Source of the DNA: JANQRA01 sp035550735
GTDB lineage: Bacteria > Actinomycetota > Acidimicrobiia > Spongiisociales > ZC4RG35
Assembly: GCA_035550735.1 (NCBI GenBank)
Contig: DASZOM010000037.1
Span: 1-50,980 of the forward strand
Direction: 5' to 3'
Length of the DNA: 50,980 nt
A program made the position numbers and the translations under genes. How positions within the stretch are numbered: the first letter of the stretch is position 1; each line of letters opens with the position of its first letter. The notes below the pieces were generated by a model that was not told the origin of the DNA, searched no databases, and was given only the letters and a program-made list of their open reading frames with translations. This document shows positions 30,495 through 39,750 of the stretch, in pieces.

Positions 30495-31417
30495 CAGAAC
30501 CCGGTGGGGATGTCGGGTCCGGTCCCGTCGGCCTCGCGGAGATACCTGCTCAGGCCGATCATCGAACCGACGATCCCGGCCAGGGCGCCGAAGATCAGGA
30601 AGAGAAGGCCCCAGCGGAAGAAGAAGTCGTCCTGCACGGCCAGGTTGAACAGGGCAAACCCGGATGTCACGTCGGCCAGGCTGGAGGAGCCGAGCCAGAC
30701 CGCGAAGACCGCCAATGCCGCGCCAAGAACGCCCTCGATCAGACCCTCGAGGAGGAAGGGCACCCTGATGAACCAATTGGAGGCACCGACCAGCTTCATG
30801 ATCGAGACCTCATCCCGCCGGGCGTATATGGCGAGACGGATCGTGTTGGCGATGAGGACCACGGCGGCGACACCGAGCACGATCGAGGCGGCGAGGAGCC
30901 CGACGTTGAGAACGGTCGAGAGCTCCTGCAGTTGCTCGATCGACTCGGAGGCCGTCGCCACCTCACGCACCGGTCCGCCCCGCTGCTCGAGACGGAAACG
31001 GACGGAGTTGTGCAACTCGATGTCGGTGAGCTCGATCCTGATCGAGGCGGGCAGGATGGTCGGATCGATGTCCATCAGCTCCGGCTGACCGGCGAACAGC
31101 TCCCGGTACTCCTCCCAGGCATCGACCTTTGTGAAGTAGAAGGCGTCCTTCACCTCCTCCCAGGTCTGGATCTCGGTGAGGAGGCCGTCGTGGGCCCCGA
31201 CCGGGACCCCGGTGTCGCCTTCGTCGTTGAGGAAGGCGATGACATGGACCCCTTCCTGCCAGGCGATGGTGTTGACCCGGAAGATCTCGTTGATGACCAG
31301 CGCCGCCAACGCCACGCCGAGTGAGATGAAGACGGTGATGATCGCCGCCACGACGACCAGCATGTTGCGTCGCAGCGAGACCATCGCCTCTTTGAGCAAG
31401 AACAGCACCCGACTCAC
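30494..31417 (-). CDS. ftsX: Cell division protein FtsX
   Basis: Membrane half of the FtsEX ABC-like complex, which controls peptidoglycan hydrolases at division. The 307 aa show one helix at about 20-42, an extracellular domain to about 170, then three helices. The cytoplasmic segment ARRDEVSIMKLVGASNWFIRVPFLLEG is the FtsX signature. Overlaps ftsE by 4 nt and smpB by 1 nt. Confidence 0.95.
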   Translation of the reverse strand: MSRVLFLLKEAMVSLRRNMLVVVAAIITVFISLGVALAALVINEIFRVNTIAWQEGVHVIAFLNDEGDTGVPVGAHDGLLTEIQTWEEVKDAFYFTKVDAWEEYRELFAGQPELMDIDPTILPASIRIELTDIELHNSVRFRLEQRGGPVREVATASESIEQLQELSTVLNVGLLAASIVLGVAAVVLIANTIRLAIYARRDEVSIMKLVGASNWFIRVPFLLEGLIEGVLGAALAVFAVWLGSSSLADVTSGFALFNLAVQDDFFFRWGLLFLIFGALAGIVGSMIGLSRYLREADGTGPDIPTGF

Positions 31418-32103
31418 GGCTGCACCGCCTCGTAGCCACCGGTCTCGTCGTCTCTCACCATCTTGCCACCCTCCAGGGCGACCACCCGTCGTTTCATGGC
31501 GTCCACGATGGCGTGGTCGTGGGTGGCCATGACCACGGTGGTGCCGGTCCGGTTGATCCGATCGAGGAGCTTCATGATCCCCACAGAGGTCTTCGGGTCG
31601 AGGTTCCCGGTCGGCTCGTCGCAGAGCATGATGGGAGGTCGATTGACGAACGCCCGGGCCACCGAGACCCGCTGTTGCTCGCCACCTGAGAGCTGACGCG
31701 GGTAACGCCCGCCCTTGTCCTCCAACCCGACCAATTCGAGCACCTGGTCGACCTGGGGCCCCACGACCGATTGCGGTCGGCCCAGCACCTCGAGGGCGAA
31801 GGCAACATTCTCACGCACGGTCTTGTTGGGCAGGAGCTTGTAGTCCTGGAAAACGGTTCCGACGGACCGCCGCAGATAGGGGATCTTCCACTTGGGGAGG
31901 GTGGTGATGTCCTTGCCGGCGACCCAGATCTTGCCGCGGGTGACCGGCTCGTCCCGCAGCATGAGCCGGATGATGGTCGATTTGCCCGAGCCGGACGCCC
32001 CGACCAGGAAGACGAAGTCTCCCTTCTGGATGTCTAGCGACACGTCGTTGACGGCGACGGTGCCGCCCTCGTAGACCTTGGTGACGTTGTCGAGTCTGAT
32101 CAT
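31414..32103 (-). CDS. ftsE: Cell division ATP-binding protein FtsE
   Basis: ATPase subunit of FtsEX. The 229 aa have Walker A GASGSGKST, the Q-loop region FQDYKLLPNKTVRENV, the signature LSGGEQQRVSVARA, Walker B IMLCDEPTGNLDP, and the H-loop ATHDHAIVDAM. It is first of ftsE-ftsX-smpB, and no peptidoglycan hydrolase gene is interposed between ftsX and smpB as occurs in some actinobacteria. Confidence 0.96.
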   Translation of the reverse strand: MIRLDNVTKVYEGGTVAVNDVSLDIQKGDFVFLVGASGSGKSTIIRLMLRDEPVTRGKIWVAGKDITTLPKWKIPYLRRSVGTVFQDYKLLPNKTVRENVAFALEVLGRPQSVVGPQVDQVLELVGLEDKGGRYPRQLSGGEQQRVSVARAFVNRPPIMLCDEPTGNLDPKTSVGIMKLLDRINRTGTTVVMATHDHAIVDAMKRRVVALEGGKMVRDDETGGYEAVQP

Positions 32104-32175
32104 GGGGACCGCCGGGAGAGTCTCGCAGCACTGGCGGACGTGTGCGGAAAGGGGACGCTACCCGGCTCGACCGAT

Positions 32176-33303
32176 TTAGCTGGAATTGTCCCCGGTCTCA
32201 AAGCGGGACCTCCTCCACCGCAGATACGCCTCGACGAACCCTCGGAGATCGCCGTCGAGGACCCCCTGGACGTTGCCGACTTCGTGATCGGTGCGCAGGT
32301 CCTTGACCATCTGATAGGGCTGGAGGACGTAGCTTCGCACCTGGCGTCCCCAGGCCGCCTCTCCCTGTTCGCCCCTGATCTCGTCGAGATGCTCGAGACG
32401 CTCCAGACGCGCACGCTCGGCGAGACGTGCCTTCAGGATCGCCATCGCCCGAGCCTTGTTCTGCAGCTGGCTGCGCTCGTTCTGGCACTGCACGACCACC
32501 CCTGTGGGCAGGTGGGTGATCCGGACCGCCGAGTCGGTGGTGTTGACGTGCTGGCCCCCGGCCCCCTGGGACCGATAAGTGTCGATGCGGAGATCGTCCT
32601 CGTCGATCTCGATGTCGGCGGCGTCTCCAAGGTCGGGCACCACGTCGACGCCGGCGAAGCTGGTGTGACGTCGCGAGTTGGCGTCGAAAGGGCTGATCCG
32701 GACCAGACGGTGGACTCCGCGCTCCGACTCCATGGTCCCGTAGGCGTGATCGCCTTTGACGGTCAGCGTGGCCGACTTGATTCCGGCCTCGTCCCCCTCC
32801 GTCACTTCCTCGACCGTGACGGCGAATCCGGCATCCGTGAGGAACCGCTGGTACATCCGGACCATCATCTCGGCCCAGTCCTGGGCATCGACCCCGCCGG
32901 CGCCGGCATGGACACTGAGGATGGCATCGGCATCGTCGTACTCGTCGAAGAAGAGCGACTCCAGCTCCAACTCGTCCAACGACGAGGAGGCGCCTTTGAG
33001 CAGCTCGATTGCCTCGGCACGCGATTCGGCATCGTCGGCCTCGGCGGCCAGCTCGAGCAGCACTTCGGCATCCTCGAGCTGGGTGGCGAGACCGTCGACC
33101 TTGGCGAACAGGCCCTCATAGCGGGCGAGTCGCTGGCTGACCGATCGCGCCTCCTCGGGGTCGTCCCACAGGTCTGGCGAGGATGCCTTCTCGCGAAGCT
33201 CCTCGAGCTCCTTTGCCTTTCCCTCCAGGTCGAGGAACACCCGCGCCTCGGCGAGCCGGCTGCGTTGCTCGGCCAGGAATGCTGAAGGGTCGGTGATGTC
33301 CAC
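32176..33303 (-). CDS. prfB: Peptide chain release factor 2
   Basis: Recognises UAA and UGA stop codons. The 375 aa carry the SPF anticodon-like tripeptide in RISPFDANSRRHTSF and the catalytic GGQ in GAGGQHVNTTDSAVR. The frame is continuous from the GTG start: where many bacteria have an in-frame TGA requiring +1 frameshifting, this gene reads FLDLEGK with no stop, so the autoregulatory frameshift is absent. It stands between secA and ftsE. Confidence 0.96.
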   Translation of the reverse strand: MDITDPSAFLAEQRSRLAEARVFLDLEGKAKELEELREKASSPDLWDDPEEARSVSQRLARYEGLFAKVDGLATQLEDAEVLLELAAEADDAESRAEAIELLKGASSSLDELELESLFFDEYDDADAILSVHAGAGGVDAQDWAEMMVRMYQRFLTDAGFAVTVEEVTEGDEAGIKSATLTVKGDHAYGTMESERGVHRLVRISPFDANSRRHTSFAGVDVVPDLGDAADIEIDEDDLRIDTYRSQGAGGQHVNTTDSAVRITHLPTGVVVQCQNERSQLQNKARAMAILKARLAERARLERLEHLDEIRGEQGEAAWGRQVRSYVLQPYQMVKDLRTDHEVGNVQGVLDGDLRGFVEAYLRWRRSRFETGDNSS

Positions 33304-33357
33304 GGGGCCCCCAAGCTTATGCCGAGGTCAAGGCAAGAGGTGAGCCCGCCGACACCC

Positions 33358-35973
33358 TCAGGCTGCGGCGCCGTGACAGCGCTTGAACTTCTTGCCGCTG
33401 CCACAAGGACAGGGGTCGTTGCGACCCACCTTGTCGGAACTGGCCGGCTTGGCCGGCTTCTGGGGACCGGTTGGATTCGCCTCCACCCGCTGGGGCTGTG
33501 TCTTCGGTTGGGCCACTTCGACGCGGAACAGGTAGCGGACCGCATCCCTCTTCACCGCGGCGACGGCATCCATGAACATGTCGTACGCCTCACGCTGGTA
33601 CTCGGTGAGGGGATCGCGCTGGCCCATGGCACGCAGGCCGATACCGGCGCGCAGGTAGTCCATCTCGGAGAGATGCTCCCGCCACTTGTTGTCGATGACC
33701 GAGAGCATCACAGAGCGCTCCACCCTCTCCAGCACGTCCTTGCCCAGCTCCTGCTCGCGCTCCTGATAGCGGGCCAGCGCCTCGTCGACGGCGAAGTCGA
33801 CGACGTCCTCCAGCTCGAAGCCGCTGTCGAACTTGGACACGTCGATCTTGGTGGGGAAGAACTGCTCCAACTCGAGTTTGAGGGCGTCCCAGTCCCACTC
33901 GGACTTGGGGAGATCCGCGAACTGGGATTCGACCACACCGGCGATGACGTCCTCGACCCACTCGTCGATGAGATCCTCTGAAGCGCTGCCTTCGAGGATG
34001 GACTTCCGCCAGGCGTAGATGTTCTCCCGCTGGGTGTTCATCACCTCGTCGTACTTGAGGACGTTCTTGCGGATCTCGAAGTTCTGCGACTCGACCTGAC
34101 GCTGGGCCCGCTCGATCGACTTGCTCACCATGTTGGCCTCGATGGGCTGGTCCTCGGGCATGTTGAGCCGGTCCATGATCCCGGCAACCCACTCCCCCTG
34201 GAATCGGCGCATCAGCTCGTCCTGGAGCGAGAGGTAGAAGCGGCTCTCCCCCGGGTCACCCTGGCGGCCCGAACGACCACGAAGCTGGTTGTCGATGCGC
34301 CGTGACTCGTGACGCTCGGTGCCGACCACGTAGAGGCCCCCCGCTTCGATCACCTTCTGCTTGTCGTCCTTGATCTGGATGGCGAACTCCTCGGCGAGCT
34401 TCTTCTCCATCTCCTCGTACGACGGGTCCGAGGGCTCGACCCCGCGGCGCTTCAGCTCCGTCCTCGCCATCCCCTCCGGATTGCCGCCGAGCATGATGTC
34501 GACACCACGGCCGGCCATGTTGGTGGCCACCGTGACCGCGCCCGGACGCCCGGCCTGGGCGATGATCTCGGCCTCCCGGGCGTGGTGCTTGGCGTTGAGC
34601 ACCTCGTGCTTCACCCCCACCTTGTCCAGGGCACGCGATAGCTCCTCCGATCGCTCGATCGAGATCGTGCCCATCAGCACCGGCTGACCCCGCTGATGCC
34701 GCTCCTTGACGTCATCGATGAGAGCCTGGAACTTGGCGGCTTCGGTCTTGTAGACGAGATCGGGCTGGTCGAGACGGGCCACCGGCTCGTTGGTGGGGAT
34801 GGCAGCGACCTCGAGGCCGTAGATCGACGCCAGCTCGGCGGCCTCTGTCTCGGCGGTGCCTGTCATGCCGGCGAGCTTCTCGTAGAGACGGAAGTAGTTC
34901 TGGAGGGTGATCGTGGCCAGGGTCTGGTTCTCCTCCTTGATCGCCACCCCTTCTTTGGCCTCGATCGCCTGATGAAGGCCCTCCGAGTAGCGCCGGCCCT
35001 CGAGGACGCGTCCGGTGAATTCGTCGACGATCTTCACCTCGCCCCGGTCGATCAGGTACTCGACGTCACGGTGATAGAGGGTCTCTGCCTTGAGCGCGGT
35101 CTCCAGGTGGTGGACGAAGTCGACCGCGGCGTGGTCGTAGAGGTTCTCGACACCGAGGATCTGCTCCACCCGGGCGACACCCTCTTCGGTCACCAGGACC
35201 TGGCGCTTCCGCTCGTCGACCTCGTAGTGGATCTCGGGTTGCAGCCGACGGGCGATCTTGGCGAAGTCGCGGTACCACCTGGCACTGTCGGAGAGCCGGC
35301 CGGAGATGATCAGCGGGGTGCGCGCCTCGTCGATGAGGATCGAGTCCACCTCGTCGACGATGGCGTAGACGTGGCCTCGCTGCACTCGCGCTTCGGCCGA
35401 CATGGCCATGTTGTCCCGGAGGTAGTCGAAACCGAACTCGTTGTTCGTCCCGTACGTGATGTCGGATCGGTAGGCGGGATGCCGGTCCGCGGTGGGCATG
35501 TTGTTCAGGATCAACCCGACCGAGAGCCCGAGAAACTTGTGGATGGCCCCCATCCACTCGGCGTCTCTGCTGGCCAGGTAGTCGTTGACCGTCACCATGT
35601 GGACACCCCGGCCGGTCAGCGCGTTGAGGTAGGCCGGCATGGTGGAGGCCAGTGTCTTGCCCTCACCGGTCTTCATCTCGGCGACCATTCCCCGGTGGAG
35701 GGCGGCGGCGCCTATCGCCTGGACGTCGTAATGGCGCTGGCCGAGGACGCGCTTCGCTGCCTCGCGCACCGTGGCGAAGGCCTCCACCTGGATGTCGTCC
35801 ATTTCGGCCCCGTTGGCGAGAGCCTGCTTGAACTCAGCGGTCTTCGCCTTCAGGGCCGTGTCATCGAGTGCCTCGAACTCGGGCTCGAGCTCGTTGACGG
35901 CCGCGGCGATCGCCTCGAACTGGCGCAGGGTCTTGCCCTCGCCGGCACGAAGCAGCTTCTGGAAGATGGGCAT
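33358..35973 (-). CDS. secA: SecA, preprotein translocase ATPase
   Basis: Motor of Sec-dependent export. The 871 aa have Walker A in EMKTGEGKT near residue 105, the DEAD-type VDEVDSILIDEARTPLIISG, the second nucleotide-binding domain ending NMAGRGVDIMLGG, and QLRGRSGRQGDPG. The C-terminus has the zinc SEC-C motif CPCGSGKKFKRCHG after a linker. This is the housekeeping SecA1 type, which would export the three surface proteins encoded earlier. Confidence 0.97.
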   Translation of the reverse strand: MPIFQKLLRAGEGKTLRQFEAIAAAVNELEPEFEALDDTALKAKTAEFKQALANGAEMDDIQVEAFATVREAAKRVLGQRHYDVQAIGAAALHRGMVAEMKTGEGKTLASTMPAYLNALTGRGVHMVTVNDYLASRDAEWMGAIHKFLGLSVGLILNNMPTADRHPAYRSDITYGTNNEFGFDYLRDNMAMSAEARVQRGHVYAIVDEVDSILIDEARTPLIISGRLSDSARWYRDFAKIARRLQPEIHYEVDERKRQVLVTEEGVARVEQILGVENLYDHAAVDFVHHLETALKAETLYHRDVEYLIDRGEVKIVDEFTGRVLEGRRYSEGLHQAIEAKEGVAIKEENQTLATITLQNYFRLYEKLAGMTGTAETEAAELASIYGLEVAAIPTNEPVARLDQPDLVYKTEAAKFQALIDDVKERHQRGQPVLMGTISIERSEELSRALDKVGVKHEVLNAKHHAREAEIIAQAGRPGAVTVATNMAGRGVDIMLGGNPEGMARTELKRRGVEPSDPSYEEMEKKLAEEFAIQIKDDKQKVIEAGGLYVVGTERHESRRIDNQLRGRSGRQGDPGESRFYLSLQDELMRRFQGEWVAGIMDRLNMPEDQPIEANMVSKSIERAQRQVESQNFEIRKNVLKYDEVMNTQRENIYAWRKSILEGSASEDLIDEWVEDVIAGVVESQFADLPKSEWDWDALKLELEQFFPTKIDVSKFDSGFELEDVVDFAVDEALARYQEREQELGKDVLERVERSVMLSVIDNKWREHLSEMDYLRAGIGLRAMGQRDPLTEYQREAYDMFMDAVAAVKRDAVRYLFRVEVAQPKTQPQRVEANPTGPQKPAKPASSDKVGRNDPCPCGSGKKFKRCHGAAA

Positions 35974-36005
35974 TTGACTCCCACATCGTACCGGCCGCCC
36001 GAATT

Positions 36006-36026
36006 TGACCCGATGACGCCGGGTCA
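36006..36026 (-). terminator. Hairpin at the end of the response regulator gene
   Basis: TGACCCG (36006-36012) and CGGGTCA (36020-36026) form a 7-bp stem whose base includes the regulator stop codon, followed by AATT on the minus strand. It lies 33 nt before secA. Confidence 0.45.
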
Positions 36027-36683
36027 GCGCAGATCGATGATTCCCTCGCGGTGGGCCCAGTGCACCGCCTCGAAGCGCGACTTCATCCCGAGCTTGTCGA
36101 GGATGTTGCGGACGTGGTTGCGCACCGTGTTCTCCGAGATGTACAGCTCGTCCGCGATCTCCTTGGAGGTCTTGCCCGCACCGACCAGACGCAGGACCTC
36201 GATCTCCCTGCCGGTGAGCTCCGGGCGGCGGGCGGCGGTGGAGCCGCTGTGACGCAGGATGTCACGCAGGGCAGAGAAGAGCTTGCCACCCATGGCGGGC
36301 GAGATCGCCGCCCCGCCATCGAGCACGTCGCGCATCGCCGCTGCCAACCGGGGCAACGGCGTGTCTTTGGTGAGGTACCCGGACGCCCCCGACTTCACCG
36401 CGCTCAGCAGGTCCTCGGCCGACTCCGAGGCGGTGAGGAGCACGACACGGCTCTTCGGGCTCGCCTTCTGGATCGTGCCCAGCACCTCCAGCCCGGACAT
36501 TCCCGGCATCAACAGGTCGAGCATCACCAGGTCGGGCTCGTGCTCACGCGCCAGGTCGATCCCGGACATGGCATCGCCGGCGACGGCGACCACCGAGAAA
36601 CCCTCCTGGGCGAAGGCAGCCCGGAGCGCCTCACGGAAGAGCTCGGCGTCGTCGACGATCAGGACTGTTGCCTTAACGGCCAT
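36024..36683 (-). CDS. NarL/LuxR-type response regulator, orphan
   Basis: 219 aa transcription regulator. The receiver domain has acidic residues D11-D12, phospho-acceptor Asp56 in VMLDLLMP, Thr84 and Lys106 in YLTKD, so it should be phosphorylatable. The C-terminal LuxR HTH has LTGREIEVLRLVGAGKTSKEIA and ISENTVRNHVRNILDKLG. No sensor kinase gene is adjacent. It overlaps the ComF-like gene by 25 nt and precedes secA, a place where other actinobacteria have the hpf gene. Targets unknown. Confidence 0.88.
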   Translation of the reverse strand: MAVKATVLIVDDAELFREALRAAFAQEGFSVVAVAGDAMSGIDLAREHEPDLVMLDLLMPGMSGLEVLGTIQKASPKSRVVLLTASESAEDLLSAVKSGASGYLTKDTPLPRLAAAMRDVLDGGAAISPAMGGKLFSALRDILRHSGSTAARRPELTGREIEVLRLVGAGKTSKEIADELYISENTVRNHVRNILDKLGMKSRFEAVHWAHREGIIDLR

Positions 36684-37267
36684 CGCGATGACTGGGGAGA
36701 ATCACGAGCGGAGAGACTAGGCACCGGCGCGGAGTTCGCCACCACCGCCATCGCCACGTTTTCCCAGCCCAAGGCGGTGGCGGCGGCGACGAGGGTCGAC
36801 CCTGTGGTGACCACGTCGTCGACGAGGATCACCGGCGCAGAGATGGGACGTCGAGGAGTGAACGCGGGAAGCCTCGCGGCCCGATTGCGCCCGGCGCGCC
36901 GGGACATGTGGATTCTGGGTCGGAGCAAGTCCAAGACTGGAACCCACAACCGTGTCGCCAGCTCGGCGGCGAGGATGCGAGACGGATCGACTCCGTAACG
37001 GAGCCGTCGCGAGAGTGCCCTGGGGACGGGGACGAGCGGGAGCCGGGGCATCCGCTCGGCGATGGCCTCGGCTGCCAGGGTGGCATGGAACGTCACCCCT
37101 CGGTACTTGAGGAGGTGGACCAGGTCCCGCGCCACCCCCTCGTGTGTGAAGGGAGCGACGAGTCGAAGACCACCGGGAAGGACGCGCTCGGGAGCGGGCC
37201 GGAGGGTCGCCGTACAGGACGTGCAGAGACGTCCCGACGTGGGGCGATGGCAACTGAGACAGACCAT
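36659..37267 (-). CDS. ComF-family phosphoribosyltransferase-like protein
   Basis: 202 aa. The start carries a zinc-finger-like CLSCHRPTSGRLCTSC, and the C-terminal half has the PRPP-binding VILVDDVVTTGSTLV. LLKYRGV and PVPRALSRRLRYGVDPSRILA are ComF/GntX features. Start taken at MVCLSC; a longer reading would overlap ahcY. ComF proteins act in DNA uptake in some bacteria, but many non-competent actinobacteria have this gene, so no competence is inferred. Confidence 0.85.
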   Translation of the reverse strand: MVCLSCHRPTSGRLCTSCTATLRPAPERVLPGGLRLVAPFTHEGVARDLVHLLKYRGVTFHATLAAEAIAERMPRLPLVPVPRALSRRLRYGVDPSRILAAELATRLWVPVLDLLRPRIHMSRRAGRNRAARLPAFTPRRPISAPVILVDDVVTTGSTLVAAATALGWENVAMAVVANSAPVPSLSARDSPQSSRWPLRQQS

Positions 37268-37325
37268 GACCCCCTTCCTAAGGGCAGCCAGGGACGGATT
37301 CACGTCGAGCGGTGATCGACTGGGG

Positions 37326-38573
37326 CTACGTGCCCTCTTGCCACCCACTCAGATAGTCGACCTGCTCCCGGGTGAGCTCCTCGAGCCCTCCACCCAGGTG
37401 TGCCAGCTTGATGGACGCCACCTGGCGGTCGATCTCGGGCGGGAGTGTGTAGATCCGCGGCTCCAGGTCGTCCTTATTGGCGATCAGGTACTCGGCGGCG
37501 AGGGCCTGGTTCGAGAACGACATGTCCATGACGTCCGCCGGATGGCCCTCGGCGGCTCCGAGATTGACCAGACGACCCTCGGCGGCCAGCAGCAGTCTCC
37601 TCCCGTCCGCCATCTCGAACTCCTCGAGGTTGTCCCGGATCACCCGCCGGGCCTTGGAGGCGGCGCGCAGGGCGCGCAGATCCAATTCGATGTCGAAATG
37701 GCCGCTGTTGGCCAGGATCGCACCGTCTTTCATCCGGTCGAAGTGCTCCATGCGCAGCACGTGCTTGTTGCCGGTCACGGTGATGAACACGTCGCCGACC
37801 TCGGCGGCATCTGCGGCGGTCATCACCCGGTAACCGCTCATCGCCGCCGACAGCGCCCGCACCGGGTCGACCTCGACCACCACCACCTTGGCGCCGAGGC
37901 CGTCGGCGCGGTCGGCGATGCCGCGGCCACAGTCGCCATAACCGACCACGACGATCGTCTGTCCGGCGAGGAGGATGTTGGAGGCGCGGATGATGCCGTC
38001 GAGGGTCGACTGACCGGTGCCGTAGTGGTTGTCGAAGAGATGCTTGGTCGCCGAGTCGTTGACCGCCACCACCGGGACTCGCAAGGTCCCATCGGCCGCC
38101 ATCGCCCTGAGCCGGATCACACCGGTGGTCGTTTCCTCCGTCGAGCCGATCACTTCGATGTCGCGCCGATCGGTATGCAAGAGGGTGGCGAGGTCGGCCC
38201 CGTCGTCCATGGTCACCGCCGGGGCATGGTCGAGGGCAGCATGTATGTGCTTGTAATAGGTGCTGTCATCCTCACCCCGGATGGCGAAGACCGGAATACC
38301 CTCGGCGACCAGCGCCGCCGCCACATCGTCCTGGGTGGAGAGGGGGTTGGAGGCGCAGAGGACCGGCTCGGCCCCACCGTCGCGCAGGGCGAGCATGAGG
38401 TTTGCGGTCTCAGCAGTCACGTGGAGACACGCCGCCACGACATGGCCGGCGAGCGGCTTTTCCTTACGGAACCGCTCCCGGACGGTTTCCAGGACCTGCA
38501 TCCTGCGTCCGGCCCAGGCGATGCGGCGCACGCCGCCATCACCGAGATCGGGGTTGGCGATGTCGTAGTTCAT
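37326..38573 (-). CDS. ahcY: Adenosylhomocysteinase
   Basis: Hydrolyses S-adenosylhomocysteine to adenosine and homocysteine with tightly bound NAD. The 415 aa have HVTAETANLM, NDSATKHLFDNHYGTGQS, the NAD motif VVVGYGDCGRGIAD, and SGHFDIELDL. It lacks the approximately 40-residue insertion of many proteobacterial and mycobacterial enzymes, so it is the short type. It follows the SIS isomerase gene by 3 nt. Confidence 0.95.
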   Translation of the reverse strand: MNYDIANPDLGDGGVRRIAWAGRRMQVLETVRERFRKEKPLAGHVVAACLHVTAETANLMLALRDGGAEPVLCASNPLSTQDDVAAALVAEGIPVFAIRGEDDSTYYKHIHAALDHAPAVTMDDGADLATLLHTDRRDIEVIGSTEETTTGVIRLRAMAADGTLRVPVVAVNDSATKHLFDNHYGTGQSTLDGIIRASNILLAGQTIVVVGYGDCGRGIADRADGLGAKVVVVEVDPVRALSAAMSGYRVMTAADAAEVGDVFITVTGNKHVLRMEHFDRMKDGAILANSGHFDIELDLRALRAASKARRVIRDNLEEFEMADGRRLLLAAEGRLVNLGAAEGHPADVMDMSFSNQALAAEYLIANKDDLEPRIYTLPPEIDRQVASIKLAHLGGGLEELTREQVDYLSGWQEGT

Positions 38574-38576
38574 CTA

Positions 38577-39578
38577 TCAGTCCTCGACTAGGAGTTTCTT
38601 CAGCTTCTCGATTGTGGCCACCGGGACCGGGTCGACGCCAAGTCGCTCGGCGAGCATCCACGACACGAGATCACCGACCACGGTGAGCGACATCAACCGG
38701 GCCAGCGTCGACGATCCGCTAGAGGCGACCTCCCCAACCCAGGGAACCGCCTCCTCGGTGAGGCTCCGGGTAAAGGCGACACGCTTGCGCACCCGCTCGT
38801 GGTCCCTCTCGTCGGCCAGGACCACGATGCCGAGGTGCTCCTTGGTCGTGTCGGGAAGGGTCTCCCATCCGGTGATCTCGTTGTGATCGAGCTCGGGCAG
38901 CAGCGAGTACCAGGCAGGAACCTTGGCGTTCTCGTTGATCTGGGTCTTCCATCGTTGGGCGACCACCGCGGACACCGGCCCGCCGCCGTAGATGATCGGG
39001 ATCCGCCCGGCGAGTCGCTCGGAGATCGTCGTGGCCTGCTCCCATGCGGGGCTCCCCTCCTCCAGCATGCTCTCGACGAGACCCGTGGTCTCGGTCAAGG
39101 CGAGCCGCTGGTCGTCGATCGACCCCGAGGCCTCGAGCAGCCGCACCGACGCGCCCACCATGTACCCGGCGGCGGCCCGCGGCTGGAGACCGGTGGGGAC
39201 GGTGATGGTCGCCCACCTGTTGGCGGCGGTGAGCTCGGCGAGCCTGCCCCCGGTCGTGATCGTGGCGACGGTTAGGCCGGATTCGAAGGCGGAGGTCACC
39301 AGATCGAGTGTCTCCTCGGTGTTCCCCGAATATGAGGCGGCGATCACCAGAGGTCGCACTCTGATGGCCCATGGCGGGATGGGGCCGTATCCCTTGTGCA
39401 CCGCCACCCGGGTGCCCCTGGCGTGGGCGATGGCCCCGGCGTAGTCGCCGGCAATGCCCGAGCCGCCCATCCCCGCGAACAGCACCTCGGAGTAGGTACC
39501 GATGTGGGGTGGGTCGAGCTCACTCGCCCAACGCAGTTGATCACCGAGACTCCTCAGTTGGTCCAGCATGTCACTCAT
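38577..39578 (-). CDS. SIS-domain phosphoglucose/phosphomannose isomerase-like protein
   Basis: 333 aa with two SIS modules. AGMGGSGIAGDYAG and AASYSGNTEETL are sugar-phosphate binding motifs, and the C-terminus has LPELDHNEITGWE, typical of bifunctional PGI/PMI-like enzymes. It would interconvert hexose-6-phosphates to feed mannose activation. Start ATG overlaps the Trm112-like stop by 8 nt. In related genomes the homologue sits at the same place between manB and ahcY. Confidence 0.85.
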   Translation of the reverse strand: MSDMLDQLRSLGDQLRWASELDPPHIGTYSEVLFAGMGGSGIAGDYAGAIAHARGTRVAVHKGYGPIPPWAIRVRPLVIAASYSGNTEETLDLVTSAFESGLTVATITTGGRLAELTAANRWATITVPTGLQPRAAAGYMVGASVRLLEASGSIDDQRLALTETTGLVESMLEEGSPAWEQATTISERLAGRIPIIYGGGPVSAVVAQRWKTQINENAKVPAWYSLLPELDHNEITGWETLPDTTKEHLGIVVLADERDHERVRKRVAFTRSLTEEAVPWVGEVASSGSSTLARLMSLTVVGDLVSWMLAERLGVDPVPVATIEKLKKLLVED

Positions 39579-39750
39579 CCGGGCCGCCCTCTGCCTCCTC
39601 CACCAGCATGATCGGAATCCCGTCACGCACCGGATAGCGGCGTCCGCACTCGGTGCAGACCAGGCGCTCGGCGCTCATGTCCTCGATCAGCTTCGACTTG
39701 TCCACCGTGCAGACCAGCACCTCGGCCAGGTCCGGGTCGATCAGACTCAC
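39571..39750 (-). CDS. Trm112-like small zinc-binding protein
   Basis: 59 aa. VCTECGRRYPVRDGIPIML is the Trm112/YcaR C-terminal signature. The first cysteine region reads LAEVLVCTVDKSKL, where the canonical second cysteine of LxCPxCKxxL is missing, so zinc binding is probably incomplete. Start taken at GTG, overlapping manB by 4 nt. Such proteins are common between manB and the SIS gene in actinobacteria; role unknown. Confidence 0.8.
   Translation of the reverse strand: MSLIDPDLAEVLVCTVDKSKLIEDMSAERLVCTECGRRYPVRDGIPIMLVEEAEGGPDE

Noticed and set aside
34696..36252. Plus-strand open frame opposite secA
   Set aside because: secA is unmistakable on the other strand; the plus-strand reading has no domain.
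36659..37267. ComF-like gene as evidence of natural competence
   Set aside because: No other competence genes in the window; this gene is common in non-competent actinobacteria.
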